A stretch of 64,000 nt of DNA from Chryseobacterium daeguense DSM 19388 (GCF_000430825.1 NZ_AUMT01000004.1:310001-374000), one strand, 5' to 3'; counted from the stretch's first letter, positions 35,644 to 45,366 are shown. Program-made: numbers and translations. The notes: generated by a model not told the origin, from the sequence alone.

Positions 35644-38600
35644 TTGGCTAAAAATATACTGATAATTTTCTTTTTGTCTTTGTTTTATCATGTTTGCAGT
35701 CAGAAATATAACATTCAGCACTACAATACGGATAACGGGCTTCCACAAAATAGTGTGAAAGATATTATTAAAGATAAATATGGCTTTATATGGCTCACCA
35801 CAGAAAACGGCATTGTAAGATATGATGGGGCAAATTTTCTGGTTTACAAAAATTTTCCTTTAAACAGCCAGCGTTTTACCTATTTTTATGGTTCTCCGGA
35901 GAAAGACAGCATTCTCACTACCGGTGAATATGGCAACATCATAGTGCTGCATGACAAAAAGCCTGAAATCAGCAAAAGCAATAAATCCTTATATAAAAAT
36001 ATTATTTTTAAAGATCAAGCAGACTATCTGCTGTATCAGTCGAATTACAGTTATTCGGCGGGGGTGGATGTCAATTATTATATCAGGATAAAAAAAGGGA
36101 TTTACTATATAACGGACGATTCTATTGTATATAAACCTTCCGATAAAGACCCTGGAACCTCCTTAAGAATAAATTCAATTTACAAAAACGGTCCAAGCTT
36201 CTTTGTCCTGGACGGATCGTTATTTTACATCAATCATCAATCCCGTAAAATTCAGCAGATAGAAAAAGGAAAAATCATTAATACCTTTCATGGGCCCCTG
36301 TTTACTGACCCTAAAAGTAAAATGATATGGAGCCAGATCAATAATCAGGTCTTTATCGTAAATAACAATATCATTTATACCTGTTTTTTTCATGATAAGA
36401 AATTCAGGATAGTAAAGCTTATCCAAATGCAGGATGATATCAATCAGGACAATCTTATCAGTGTATATTATGATAAATTCTATCAGAATCTTTACCTCGG
36501 GAGCGGTACTGAAGGTCTTCATATCATTAGCTTTCCAAGCTTCACAGCTTCTAAAAATCACTTAAAACCTTCTTCCAATTTTTACGCTACACTACCCTAC
36601 GATGATTCTTCCGTGATAAGTTATTCCGGAGACGTATACAACAGGTACGGACTCGTACAGGATTATGGATTCAAAAATATTTCTTCCTTTTTCATGAGCT
36701 ATGATCCGGATAAAAATATTATGGTAAGAAATGAAGGAGATGTAAGAATTTATAAGAAAGAAAATAACTATTCCAAGTTTACTTCCGTTCCCAAAAAAGA
36801 TTTTTTTCTAAAAGATTTTTTCTTCGATGAAAACAATTATTACACACTTGCAGTAAAACAAAAAAAAGACGGCACACTGGAGTTTTACGGAATACTTTCC
36901 ATATTCAGTAAAGGATCTTTTACTTCATTAAAAAAACAGATCATTTTCAGGGATGAGGTAACAAAATTTATCCGCCAGGATCAAAACAACATTTTGGTGG
37001 GTACAATGAGAGGTCTGTACAGGGTTTCACTCAATACCAATACAATTTATACCTTAACTCCAAATGAAAAAGTATCAATCCGAAATATTATTAAATCAAA
37101 AAAAGGATATTTCTGGATCACTACCCTAGGAAAAGGCTTTTACCTGCTCAAGGATAACCGACTTATTAAAATGCCGCGCGACAGCAATGGTAATATTTCT
37201 TCCTCACACACCGTCATGGAAGATGCTAAAGGATATCTCTGGATACCCACCAATAACGGATTGTACAAAGTACCGGAAAGCCAGCTGCTGAAATATGCCG
37301 CTGATAAAAAAACAAGGGTAAATTATTACCGCTATTCAAAAGATTCAGGGTTTATTACGAATGAATTCAACGGAGGCAGTAACGTAAGCGGTAATATGCT
37401 TAAAAACGGAGAATTTGTGCTACCTTCCTTAAACGGCCTCGTATTTTTTGATCCTTTAAAAATAAAAAGCTATTATCCTCAAAACATGTATATTGAAAGA
37501 GCGGTAGTGGATGGCAAAGAAGTTTATTTTAAAGATAATTTATATGTAAGTCAGGAATCGGACCGGATGGATATATTTATTGATGTCCCTTATTATGCCA
37601 ATCAGGATAATATTTTAATTGAAGCAAAGCTGGACGGCCATTCCAAAAAAAGCTGGCAGCCGATAGGTAAAGAACGGAAATTTTCAATTTCAAACCTAAG
37701 CTACGGAAATCATACGCTCATTGTAAGAATGCTTGTTTCAGATACCGGAAAATTTGTTTATAAAAAGATTAATATTATCATTCCGCCCTATTTTTATCAG
37801 ACAGTCTGAAATTTGTTGTTCTTTTTATTTTAATATTTCTTTTGTATTTATTAATAAAATGGAGAATAAGCTTTCTGAAACAAAAGAATGCCGAGCTGGA
37901 AAAAATTGTAAGCCACCGTACCAAAAGCCTTTCTGATAATATTGAAAAGCTGGAAATGACCAAAACGCTGCTTCGTAAGGAAGTGGAACAGCAGAAAAAA
38001 CTCATCGGAACTATCACCCACGATATTACAACACCGATAAAGTTCATTGCTTTTACGGCTAAGGAAATGCTGGAAAAAAAAGAGTTTGATCAAAAAAGAA
38101 CTGAGAAAATTTTCAATTCCATCTATAAATCATCAGATCAGCTGTATAATTTTACCATTACGCTGAAGGAATATGCCGATATCTACAGCCATCGCTCAGA
38201 AGAAAAATATTTTTATTCCCTTCATAAGCTTATAGAAGAAAAAAAGACACTGTTCACGGCCATTGCAGAGAATAATAATACCGTTATTACCAATACTGTA
38301 GATGAATCTCTGCATGTGAGGATCAGTAAAAGCATCCTGGCGGCTATTCTACACAATCTTTTGGATAACTGCGTGAAATTCACAGAAAACGGGAAAATTA
38401 CAATCAGCAATACCATTGAAAATGACAATATTATTTTGCTTATAGAAGACACCGGAATCGGAATGGATGAACATAAAATAGAATATTATATGGAACTTCA
38501 GGAAAACATTGAAAGCGAAAAATTATTATTGCAGAAATACGGTATGGGGCTGCATCTTGTGCTCCAGCTGCTGCAGATGATCGACAGTAAAATTGTTTTC

Positions 38601-38663
38601 AAAAAAAATACACCTAAGGGAACTTCTTTTAAACTAATTCTTACAGACAAAAAAAATGACTAA
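35644..38663 (+). pseudogene. beta-propeller/Y_Y_Y sensor histidine kinase split by a one-base frameshift
   Basis: The first frame (35644-37809, 721 residues) has a signal peptide (TTG start), periplasmic two-component-propeller repeats (DNGLPQNSVKDIIKDKYGFIW, GYFWITT, GYLWIPTNNGL) and a Y_Y_Y-like end. The second frame carries a TM helix and a cytoplasmic kinase: His in TITHDITTP, N-box LHNLLDNCVKF, DTGIGM and GMGLHL. At 37807-37808, one added G turns TGA into TGG and gives QTVWKFVVLF..., joining them into one 1006-residue protein with the expected Trp before the TM segment. It is followed by its response regulator with an 8-base overlap. As written, sensing and kinase halves are separate. 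Confidence 0.85.
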
Positions 38664-39270
38664 ACATATTTTAATAGCCGATGACCACGACATCGTATTG
38701 GCAGGAACAAGTTTAATTTTAGAATCAAGGCTGGAAAATGCTGTTATTGACCAGGCTGAAGACTATCCGGAAGCCATAGACAAGATTTCAAAAAAGAAAT
38801 ATGACCTTGTCATTTTGGATATAAACATGCCCGAAAGCAAAAACAAGAAAATGATCTCCGAGATTAAAGCAATTGATCCCGATATTAAAATTCTCATATT
38901 TTCTGCCTATGAAGAAGAAATAGCTGTGCAATACATTAAAGAAGGTGCCAACGGATATCTCAGCAAGCTGAGCAAAGTAGATGAGATCTCGGAAGCTGTA
39001 AGCAGGATATTTTCTGAGGGGTATTATTATCCGTCAGGTATTGTGAATCAATTGCTGCAGTCTTCACCGCTGGATTCCATTAAAAGTTTATCTAAAAGAG
39101 AGTATGAAATTTTTACATTAATGGCCATGGGAGACGGAAACCTCGAGATTTCGAATAAATTAAATATTCAGATGCCCACCATCAGCACGTACAAAAAAAG
39201 AATATACACCAAGCTGAAAACCAATAATCTGGCAGAGCTTATCAGCCTTTATAAAATCCATATATCTTAA
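38656..39270 (+). CDS. NarL/FixJ-type response regulator (receiver plus LuxR HTH)
   Basis: The 204-residue protein has a receiver with ADDHD at about 8-12, Asp near 55 in LVILDINMPES and Lys near 105 (YLSKLSK). A C-terminal LuxR-type HTH follows (LSKREYEIFTLMAMG... EISNKLNIQMPTISTYKKRI). Its start overlaps the kinase gene by 8 bases, so it is the cognate output of the propeller kinase. A cluster of TTCTAYA heptamers 230-300 bases downstream is a plausible target site ahead of the two secreted-protein genes. Confidence 0.93.
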   Translation: MTKHILIADDHDIVLAGTSLILESRLENAVIDQAEDYPEAIDKISKKKYDLVILDINMPESKNKKMISEIKAIDPDIKILIFSAYEEEIAVQYIKEGANGYLSKLSKVDEISEAVSRIFSEGYYYPSGIVNQLLQSSPLDSIKSLSKREYEIFTLMAMGDGNLEISNKLNIQMPTISTYKKRIYTKLKTNNLAELISLYKIHIS

Positions 39271-39294
39271 ATAAAAGGTTAAGTATATTGGGTT

Positions 39295-39449
39295 GGAGGA
39301 TGGAAGAGAGAAGCTGGAAGTTATTGTTGTACCTAGAATTTCTGATGTTGTCATAAAATTGATAAAGTATTTTTAAAAGAATAACAAATACTAAATTGTA
39401 ACTGTTTTTTTCAGCGTCAACAAACTTCCCTCTCCATCTCCCATCCTCC
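39295..39449. repeat. imperfect inverted repeat, GGAGGATGG arms
   Basis: GGAGGATGG with following purine-rich bases (39295-39322) is mirrored by a complementary pyrimidine-rich arm at 39423-39449; the outer nine bases match exactly, inner ones partly. The 100-base centre is AT-rich. It looks like a dispersed intergenic element. Confidence 0.55.
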
Positions 39450-39497
39450 TTACTCATCAAATAAAACAATTTAAAACCACAAAAACAATACAACCTG

Positions 39498-39570
39498 TGT
39501 AGAAAATTTTCTACACGGGTCATTATTTTATTCTACATAAGGTGAGTTTTTTTATAGAACTTATTCTATA
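39498..39570. promoter_or_regulatory. cluster of five TTCTAYA heptamers, candidate operator
   Basis: TTCTACA occurs at 39509-39515 and 39531-39537, TTCTATA at 39564-39570. On the other strand the same heptamer is at 39504-39498 and 39559-39553. Two pairs form palindromes: the perfect 20-base GTGTAGAAAATTTTCTACAC (39497-39516) and TATAGAA-CTTA-TTCTATA (39553-39570). It lies between a LuxR-type regulator gene and a secreted-protein gene, which suggests regulator binding. The first palindrome could alternatively be a terminator stem. Confidence 0.55.
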
Positions 39571-39710
39571 ATTTTATGCCTGTGGTAAACGTATCGCTTT
39601 AATGCACTAAAACAAGATTTTTTGCAGTAAGAAAAGAATAGACAAGCCTTGGATCTTTGTATGCAGCGTTGCATTACTTCCCTAAAACTAAAAGCCTAAA
39701 ACTAAATAAA

Positions 39711-41300
39711 ATGCGAAAAGATTTAACTACATTATTCAAAGCAGTAGGATTCCTGATGTCTTCTATTGCTTTTGCCCAAACAGGAAACATCGGAGTAAAC
39801 ACCGCGAATCCCGGATCAACAATGGATATTAACGGATCTGTAGCAGCCAGTTATCTTGCAGTAACTGCCACCACCTATAATCTTACAGCCACAGATTTCC
39901 ACGTATCATACAATGGTACTGCCAATGCTGTATTTAATCTTCCCGCCGCCATCAGTGGAGTTGGGAATTTTAAAGGCCGTATGTACACCATCAAGAATAA
40001 TACCAGTTTTTCTGTCAGAGTAAACCCTGCAGGATCGGAAACTATTAATGGAAATACAAATGTTTTGGTACCTGCAAATCAGAGCGTGCAATTAATCAGC
40101 ACGGGGCTTACAGGAGCAAGCTCCACCTGGGAAGTTGTTTCATTGGGTTCGTCTTCTACCGGAGATTATATTATTGTAAAACCAACTGCTTCACAATCTA
40201 TAACTACCGGATCTGATGTAACTTTCGGCTCTGTAGTTGCTACCAATAATATTACGTACAGTGCAGGAGTTTTTAATTTAAAAGCTGGCAAAACGTATGT
40301 TCTTCGATGTCAGCTTCATGCTACAGAATTCTCTATTGCTAATGGTTACGCTGCTTATCAATGGGTTGACGCTTCAAATAATGCCCCGTTGCCTACCACC
40401 ACTTTAGGAGTTGTGGATGCACTTAACAATTATCCTGCATCTTCAATAGGTGGCCAGCCGGAAGCTTATGCAATCTTCAAACCCGCAGCAGATACTTCCG
40501 TAAAAGTAAGAATGGAAACTGGCGGAGGAACGGCACTGCTGCACGGATCCATTGGCTTCATGTCAATTACAGAACTTTCAGGCGGTAACGGCAGCGGAGG
40601 AACCACAATCATTAATAACAATATCACGGCAAGCAATGGTACAAACATGTCCGGTTCTGATGTGAGATTGGGAGGCACCTTATCTCAGGCAACAAATATT
40701 GATACAGCAGGAAATAACCTGAGCGTTAACGGAACAGGAAAAGTTTTGGTAGGTACCAATACAGTTCCTACGGGTGCTTCCAATGCTAAGATTGTAATAG
40801 ATAACGGGACTACCAATGGTGCATTACAGATAAAAGACGGCACACAGCAGCTGGGCTATGTATTGACAAGTGATGCCAACGGGCTTGCAACATGGTCATC
40901 TACTGTTACGACAGCATTTGCAGATAACTGGACATCTTATACAGGAACATTGGTTAATCCTTTTGAGGGTAATTCAGGGGCTGATAATCTATATACGGGA
41001 ATATCAGTTGTAATTCCTGCAAAAGGATGGTACTATTTCCGTTCAGGACTTACCCTTACATCCACTTGTAATGATTATTGGCTTTATATCGCTGGTATTG
41101 GAGACGTATGGAAATCTTATTGTGGTACTTCCAGCCCTGAAGCAGTTAATTTTATTCCAAGAGATCAAAATAAAGTGTTATACTTCCCTGCACCAGGAAC
41201 TTATCCTGTAGTAGCTCATAAAACGAATTATGTCGTTCCACTTAGTTTTAATGGTGGTAACCCTCCATTCTATTTAGACTTTGTAAAATTCCAAAATTAA
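39711..41300 (+). CDS. large secreted protein, repeat/beta-rich, adhesin-like
   Basis: The ATG at 39711 opens a signal peptide ending AFAQ; the product has 529 residues. The N-terminal GNIGVNTANPGSTMDINGS segment is typical of flavobacterial exported proteins. A beta-rich module like that of the next gene follows (LTATDFHVSYNGT... FNLPAAISGVGNFKGR), then a TNF/C1q-like middle part and Gly/Asn/Thr-rich stretches. No enzyme motif is seen. It is probably surface-exposed; function unknown. Confidence 0.82.
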   Translation: MRKDLTTLFKAVGFLMSSIAFAQTGNIGVNTANPGSTMDINGSVAASYLAVTATTYNLTATDFHVSYNGTANAVFNLPAAISGVGNFKGRMYTIKNNTSFSVRVNPAGSETINGNTNVLVPANQSVQLISTGLTGASSTWEVVSLGSSSTGDYIIVKPTASQSITTGSDVTFGSVVATNNITYSAGVFNLKAGKTYVLRCQLHATEFSIANGYAAYQWVDASNNAPLPTTTLGVVDALNNYPASSIGGQPEAYAIFKPAADTSVKVRMETGGGTALLHGSIGFMSITELSGGNGSGGTTIINNNITASNGTNMSGSDVRLGGTLSQATNIDTAGNNLSVNGTGKVLVGTNTVPTGASNAKIVIDNGTTNGALQIKDGTQQLGYVLTSDANGLATWSSTVTTAFADNWTSYTGTLVNPFEGNSGADNLYTGISVVIPAKGWYYFRSGLTLTSTCNDYWLYIAGIGDVWKSYCGTSSPEAVNFIPRDQNKVLYFPAPGTYPVVAHKTNYVVPLSFNGGNPPFYLDFVKFQN

Positions 41301-41325
41301 TCAACACAACTTTTGAATAAATAAT

Positions 41326-42249
41326 ATGAAAATACCATCTATTTTTATCTCCCTCCTGTTATTTTCAGGTGTGATGACTTACTCCCAAAGTGGAAATGTA
41401 GGTATAGACAATTCAGCACCGGGCAGCAAGCTTACAGTGAACGGGTCATTTGCTGCTACCTACAGACAGGTTTCCGCAAGCGGTACTGTTGGAATTAATG
41501 ATTATTACGTCGCTTATAACGGCGGAACTAACGGAACCTTAACCCTTCCCGCAGCCATAAACGGCACCGGAAACTTCATAGGTAGAACTTACCATTTTAA
41601 AAACACAGGAACAGCAACCCTTTCGGTAGCCGCAAGCGGAACAGAGCTCATTGATAATCAGAGCGGAGCCGGTGTATCATCTGTAAATGTACCTCCAGGT
41701 TACTATGCTTTTTTTATAAGCAAAGGAACAGCTACGGGAACAACATGGGAACTCATCTTACTTTCAAGTTCAGACAGTCTTCCTGCAGCGGCATCTACGT
41801 ATGCTTTTTCTACGGTAAGTACCACCACAAGGCAGACTCTTCCAGCTACTACCGGCCCTTTTATTGGCACAGAAATCAATTATCCGGAGGGAGCTGTACT
41901 TAATACCGGAAATGCTTTTAATACATCAACAGGACGTTTTACAGCACCTACAAACGGATATTATATGTTTTACGGTTCTACGCAATTTGACAACAGTTTG
42001 GTTTCGGGAGCTCCAACATTTAATTTTGCACTGCTTTACCTAATTAAAAATTTCAGTACCACTCCCAATAATGTATTGGTACAGTCTTTTCAGCCAAATC
42101 CAGGAACTCTTGTGGGCGTAAATGTTTCATGCATTACCTACTTGAATGCAGGAGAAACGGTAAGTATGGCTGGTGTAGCCGCAGTATCGAGCGGTAGTGT
42201 ATATCAGGTAGTCGTGAGCTCACTTTACGGATATAAAATTGCCAATTAA
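41326..42249 (+). CDS. secreted protein with C1q-like C-terminal domain, paralogue of preceding gene
   Basis: The 307-residue protein has a signal peptide ending TYSQ and an N-terminal module shared with its neighbour: GNVGIDNSAPGSKLTVNGSF, then YYVAYNGGTNGTLTLPAAIN and GNFIGRTYHFKN. The C-terminal half looks like a C1q/TNF jelly roll (GRFTAPTNGYYMFYGSTQFD... LNAGETVSMAG). It lies 25 bases after the larger gene, so they are co-transcribed and may form a surface complex. No catalytic motif is visible. Confidence 0.82.
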   Translation: MKIPSIFISLLLFSGVMTYSQSGNVGIDNSAPGSKLTVNGSFAATYRQVSASGTVGINDYYVAYNGGTNGTLTLPAAINGTGNFIGRTYHFKNTGTATLSVAASGTELIDNQSGAGVSSVNVPPGYYAFFISKGTATGTTWELILLSSSDSLPAAASTYAFSTVSTTTRQTLPATTGPFIGTEINYPEGAVLNTGNAFNTSTGRFTAPTNGYYMFYGSTQFDNSLVSGAPTFNFALLYLIKNFSTTPNNVLVQSFQPNPGTLVGVNVSCITYLNAGETVSMAGVAAVSSGSVYQVVVSSLYGYKIAN

Positions 42250-42305
42250 TTAAAGGTTTGCACTTATAAATTAAACTAAAAAAGGTTCTAATAACACAAA
42301 AAAAT

Positions 42306-42336
42306 AACCATGTAACCCCTCATTACATGGTTTTTT
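42306..42336. terminator. bidirectional intrinsic terminator
   Basis: AACCATGTAA (42306-42315) and TTACATGGTT (42323-42332) form a perfect 10-base stem, flanked by A-run on the left and T-run on the right. It separates the convergent secreted-protein and GT14-like genes. Confidence 0.88.
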
Positions 42337-42353
42337 ATTTGGGGAAAATTAAA

Positions 42354-43304
42354 TTAATTGTCTCTGTGGTGCCCTATTTTCAGCTCACGTTCCACTTCAT
42401 CAATTTCCGGGAGTGCAGAATCATAGCTTTGCTCAATATATTGTAAGATGCTTTGATCCGTTTCACTACTAAGCTTCCTTACAAAAAACTGGTTGTTGGA
42501 TTTCAGGTAATCAATGAAAACCTCCGGTTTTTGCCCTGTATTAATTGCTCTTTTATCATCATTTACAATGACTTCATTGAAATCCGTATTCATAAGCACC
42601 GTCTGGAAGAAAGAATCGCCTGCCAGGAAAGTATGAAGGTAAAAATCTTCAAATTTCATCACCTTTTCATTCGTGCTGAGAAAAGCGCAGGTATCCCGGG
42701 TAAAAATCACCCATTTTCCGCCTATAAAAAGAGTTATTCCCTTCATGAATTCCCGTTTGTAGATAAGAGAAGAAATGCGATAGGCCAATTCCGTAAAATG
42801 GTTGTGAATTCTCTGCAGCGTATCCGGTCTGTAAAACTTCTGGTCGTAGTAAAAAAGGTAATTCTTGTGCCTGTTTTCCGTAAGAAATTTCCTGATAATA
42901 TCCTGGGATTTCAAGGGATAGTCTTCCCCGCTCAGGTTAATGAAAATATCCCATTTTGAACTTACATTAAGAAGAAATTCCATTGCATTGATTTCCGCTT
43001 TAATAATATTAAATCCACCCGAATTGATGTTCATGCTTTCCAGAATATAAGCATTAGGAAACTGTACGAGAAACTGCTGGATCTCTTCAGTAAATTCTTC
43101 TTTAGCCTTTCTGTCGATATGGATGAGGTAAAACTGATCCCGTGTATAGATCTTCCGGAAAAGCGCCTTGAACTTTTCAGGATGATGGTGTACCATAATA
43201 AAGTACGCAATTCTTACCAGCGGTATTGAAGAGGTTTCAGACGGCTCTGTTTCAGGCAGGGTCTGTGGAGTAAATGTCTGCATTTTTTGGAGATTATAAA
43301 TCAT
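42354..43304 (-). CDS. GT14-like beta-1,6-N-acetylglucosaminyltransferase family protein
   Basis: The protein (316 residues from the ATG at 43304; an ATG at 43283 is also possible) belongs to the core-2/I-branching enzyme family. Marks include RIAYFIMVHHHPEKF, FYLIHIDRK, GGFNIIKAEINAMEFLL and FINLSGEDYPLK. Bacterial members probably transfer a sugar in glycan assembly, but acceptor and donor are unknown. It stands alone, divergent from the helicase gene. Confidence 0.85.
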   Translation of the reverse strand: MIYNLQKMQTFTPQTLPETEPSETSSIPLVRIAYFIMVHHHPEKFKALFRKIYTRDQFYLIHIDRKAKEEFTEEIQQFLVQFPNAYILESMNINSGGFNIIKAEINAMEFLLNVSSKWDIFINLSGEDYPLKSQDIIRKFLTENRHKNYLFYYDQKFYRPDTLQRIHNHFTELAYRISSLIYKREFMKGITLFIGGKWVIFTRDTCAFLSTNEKVMKFEDFYLHTFLAGDSFFQTVLMNTDFNEVIVNDDKRAINTGQKPEVFIDYLKSNNQFFVRKLSSETDQSILQYIEQSYDSALPEIDEVERELKIGHHRDN

Positions 43305-43375
43305 CCGCACCGTGCAAACAATTTTTCAGTGGATCAATGTACAAATAATTTTTTGATAATCAATTAATTAAAAAG

Positions 43376-43406
43376 CTTGCTATTCCAAATATTTGTTGTA
43401 TGTTTG
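43376..43406 (+). promoter_or_regulatory. promoter upstream of the helicase leader
   Basis: CTTG (43376-43379), a 19-base spacer and TATGTTTG (43399-43406) fit the Bacteroidota TTTG-N19-TAnnTTTG promoter with one mismatch. Transcription would begin near 43413, some 325 bases before the helicase ATG, so the transcript has a long leader. Confidence 0.65.
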
Positions 43407-43524
43407 CATAAGAATAATAAAACAGGCCTCTGCCTCTGCTTTCTGTTACAGTTTAGAATATCATTTTTTTCTTTTTCAGTTTTTGCCTTTTCAGCTGCCA
43501 CATTTTATATTAAATCTTTTACAG

Positions 43525-43710
43525 ATGAATATATGCATTGGTAATCTGAACAGCCAGAACCCAGAAAAACAACAATCAGAGCTTTTAAAAATAAGCCGAG
43601 TTTCATGTGATATTTTTATATTACAGCAGAATAATCAGCAAGCAGCAACATACACAAAATTTCTGCCTGCATCTATATATCAGCATTTTAAAATAAGTCT
43701 GATATCCTAA
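43525..43710 (+). CDS. small ORF in helicase leader, possible RRM remnant or leader peptide
   Basis: The 61-residue frame from ATG at 43525 starts MNICIGNLNSQ, which resembles the first strand (RNP2) of RNA-recognition-motif proteins. The rest lacks a clear RNP1 (GFGFV-type) motif, so it may be a decayed RRM gene, a short unique protein or chance. It ends 26 bases before the DEAD-box helicase. Flavobacterial cold-shock loci often hold an RRM protein, which makes the remnant idea reasonable but unproven. Confidence 0.35.
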   Translation: MNICIGNLNSQNPEKQQSELLKISRVSCDIFILQQNNQQAATYTKFLPASIYQHFKISLIS

Positions 43711-43736
43711 AGCCTTAAAAAGGCAATCTCAAAACA

Positions 43737-44864
43737 ATGAATTTCAAAAATTTAAATTTAATAAACCCTATTATCCGCGCTGTCACCGAAGCAGGATATT
43801 CTAAGCCTACCGATATCCAGAGCAAGGCGATACCGCACATTCTGGATGGCAGGGATATCATAGGATGCGCACAGACGGGAACAGGGAAAACAGCGGCTTT
43901 TGCAATGCCGGTACTGCAGCTTTTGAAAAAGCACAGCCCCGAGCATATGGGAATCCGTACACTGATTCTTACTCCTACAAGGGAACTTGCCCTTCAGATT
44001 GAAGAAAACTTCAAAATCTACAGTAAGTATCTGCCATTATCACAGCTTTCCATTTTTGGAGGAGTATCTCAGGGAAGCCAGATTTCGGCGCTGAGAAAAA
44101 GAGTGGATGTTCTTATCGCAACACCGGGAAGACTTCTCGATCTTTGCAATCAGGGACACATCAATCTTTCGAAAATAGAAATTCTGGTGCTGGACGAAGC
44201 AGACAGAATGCTGGACATGGGCTTCGTAAATGATGTTAAAAAAGTACTGAATCTGGTTCCGCAAAAAAGACAGACCTTGTTCTTTTCTGCTACAATGCCT
44301 GATTCTATAAGAAAGTTTGCAGATGGCATCCTGAAAAACCCTGTTGAAATCACGGTAAACCCCGTTTCATCAACAGCGAAAACAGTGAAGCAATCTGTAT
44401 ATTTTGTAGAGAAAAATCACAAGACAGGTTTGCTTATAAGCCTGCTGAAGGATCAATCTATCCTTCGTTCTCTTGTTTTTACAAGAACTAAGCACGGAGC
44501 AGACCGATTAGTCAAACAATTGGGGCAGACTGGGATATTTGCAGCGGCAATTCATGGAAACAAATCTCAGAATGCAAGACAAAAAGCTCTGGAAGATTTT
44601 AAGAGCAGTAAAATCCGTGTGCTGATCGCCACAGATATTGCGGCAAGAGGAATTGATATAGACGAGCTTTCGTATGTAGTGAATTATGAGCTTCCCAATG
44701 TTCCCGAAACCTATGTTCACCGTATCGGAAGAACAGGAAGAGCAGGAATGGAAGGCAAAGCAGTGTCATTTTGTGACGAGGAAGAACGTACTGATCTGAA
44801 GAATATTCAGAAGCTGATAGGCTTTACAATGCCTATTATTAAACAAACCAATTTATTTCAGTAA
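43737..44864 (+). CDS. DEAD-box ATP-dependent RNA helicase (RhlE-like)
   Basis: The 375-residue protein has all core motifs: Q-motif region (PTDIQSKAIP), motif I AQTGTGKT, PTRELA, TPGRLLD, DEAD (VLDEADRML), SAT (FFSATMP), ATDIAARGID and HRIGRTGRAG. It lacks a long C-terminal tail, so it is a short RhlE type. It unwinds RNA, likely in ribosome assembly or RNA decay at low temperature. The CspA-like gene follows 109 bases later, supporting a cold-adaptation role. Confidence 0.94.
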   Translation: MNFKNLNLINPIIRAVTEAGYSKPTDIQSKAIPHILDGRDIIGCAQTGTGKTAAFAMPVLQLLKKHSPEHMGIRTLILTPTRELALQIEENFKIYSKYLPLSQLSIFGGVSQGSQISALRKRVDVLIATPGRLLDLCNQGHINLSKIEILVLDEADRMLDMGFVNDVKKVLNLVPQKRQTLFFSATMPDSIRKFADGILKNPVEITVNPVSSTAKTVKQSVYFVEKNHKTGLLISLLKDQSILRSLVFTRTKHGADRLVKQLGQTGIFAAAIHGNKSQNARQKALEDFKSSKIRVLIATDIAARGIDIDELSYVVNYELPNVPETYVHRIGRTGRAGMEGKAVSFCDEEERTDLKNIQKLIGFTMPIIKQTNLFQ

Positions 44865-44973
44865 GATTTAAATTAAAAACAGGAAAAAATTATTCGTGGC
44901 TGTTTTTAACAGTGAAATGTAAAGAATCTGCCACAAATATTAATAAATAACAACAATTTTTAATACAATTACA

Positions 44974-45168
44974 ATGCAAGAAGGCACAGTAAAATTTTTC
45001 AATGAAGCAAAAGGCTTCGGATTTATATCTCCATCAAACGGAGGTGAGGACATCTTTGTACACTCTTCAGGATTAAGCAGCAGAACCATTCGTGAAAACG
45101 ATAAGGTAACATATGATATAGAGCAAGGAAAAAAAGGATTAAATGCAGTTAATGTAAAATTAGCTTAA
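44974..45168 (+). CDS. cold-shock protein, CspA family
   Basis: The 64-residue single cold-shock domain has RNP1 KGFGFI and RNP2 DIFVHSS. It starts MQEGTVKFFNEAKGFGFISP. Such proteins bind single-stranded RNA and prevent structure at low temperature. The ~110-base 5-prime leader contains a short CTGTTTTTAACAG hairpin and a GTGGC/GCCAC pairing, which may regulate translation. A strong terminator follows the stop. Confidence 0.95.
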   Translation: MQEGTVKFFNEAKGFGFISPSNGGEDIFVHSSGLSSRTIRENDKVTYDIEQGKKGLNAVNVKLA

Positions 45169-45203
45169 TTTACCACAAAAAAATAATTTCGATTATTAAT
45201 TTG

Positions 45204-45225
45204 AGCCCCGGTTGGGGCTTTTTTT
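45204..45225 (+). terminator. intrinsic terminator of the cold-shock gene
   Basis: AGCCCC (45204-45209), loop GGTT, GGGGCT (45214-45219) and seven T residues: a classic GC-rich intrinsic terminator. Confidence 0.92.
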
Positions 45226-45331
45226 ATGTCAATTTTCAGGATTGATTTTAATTTAGATTTAAATTTTATCTGCAACGCAACATTTTTTCTTCATTTTGTC
45301 ACGAAAACACTCGAACTGATGGTATAATTAA

Positions 45332-45366
45332 GGCCTGACTAAGAAATATTCATTCTTAATCAGGCC
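45332..45366. terminator. hairpin between cspA-like and pglE-like genes
   Basis: GGCCTGACTAAGAA (45332-45345) pairs with TTCTTAATCAGGCC (45353-45366), 13 of 14 bases, around a 7-base loop. It lies 73 bases beyond the 3-prime end of the minus-strand polysaccharide operon and is probably its transcript end, though the T-tail is weak. Confidence 0.55.

Larger units (their letters stand above)
39271..39710. other. 440-base regulatory gap before the secreted-protein pair
   Basis: No coding frame seen. It contains an imperfect long inverted repeat (39295-39449), and a cluster of palindromes described separately (39498-39570). The upstream TTG at 39657 in frame with the next gene would add 18 residues ahead of a clean signal peptide and is not favoured. 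Confidence 0.65.

Noticed and set aside
37842..38663. Separate histidine kinase gene starting with TTG at 37842
   Set aside because: The frame is open upstream of the TTG to the propeller gene, and one added base joins both; a TTG inside a TM helix is an unlikely start.
39657..39710. Upstream TTG extension of the large secreted protein
   Set aside because: It would bury the signal peptide; the ATG at 39711 fits.
42453..42959. 168-codon plus-strand frame opposite the GT14-like gene
   Set aside because: Antisense shadow; the minus-strand protein has clear family motifs.
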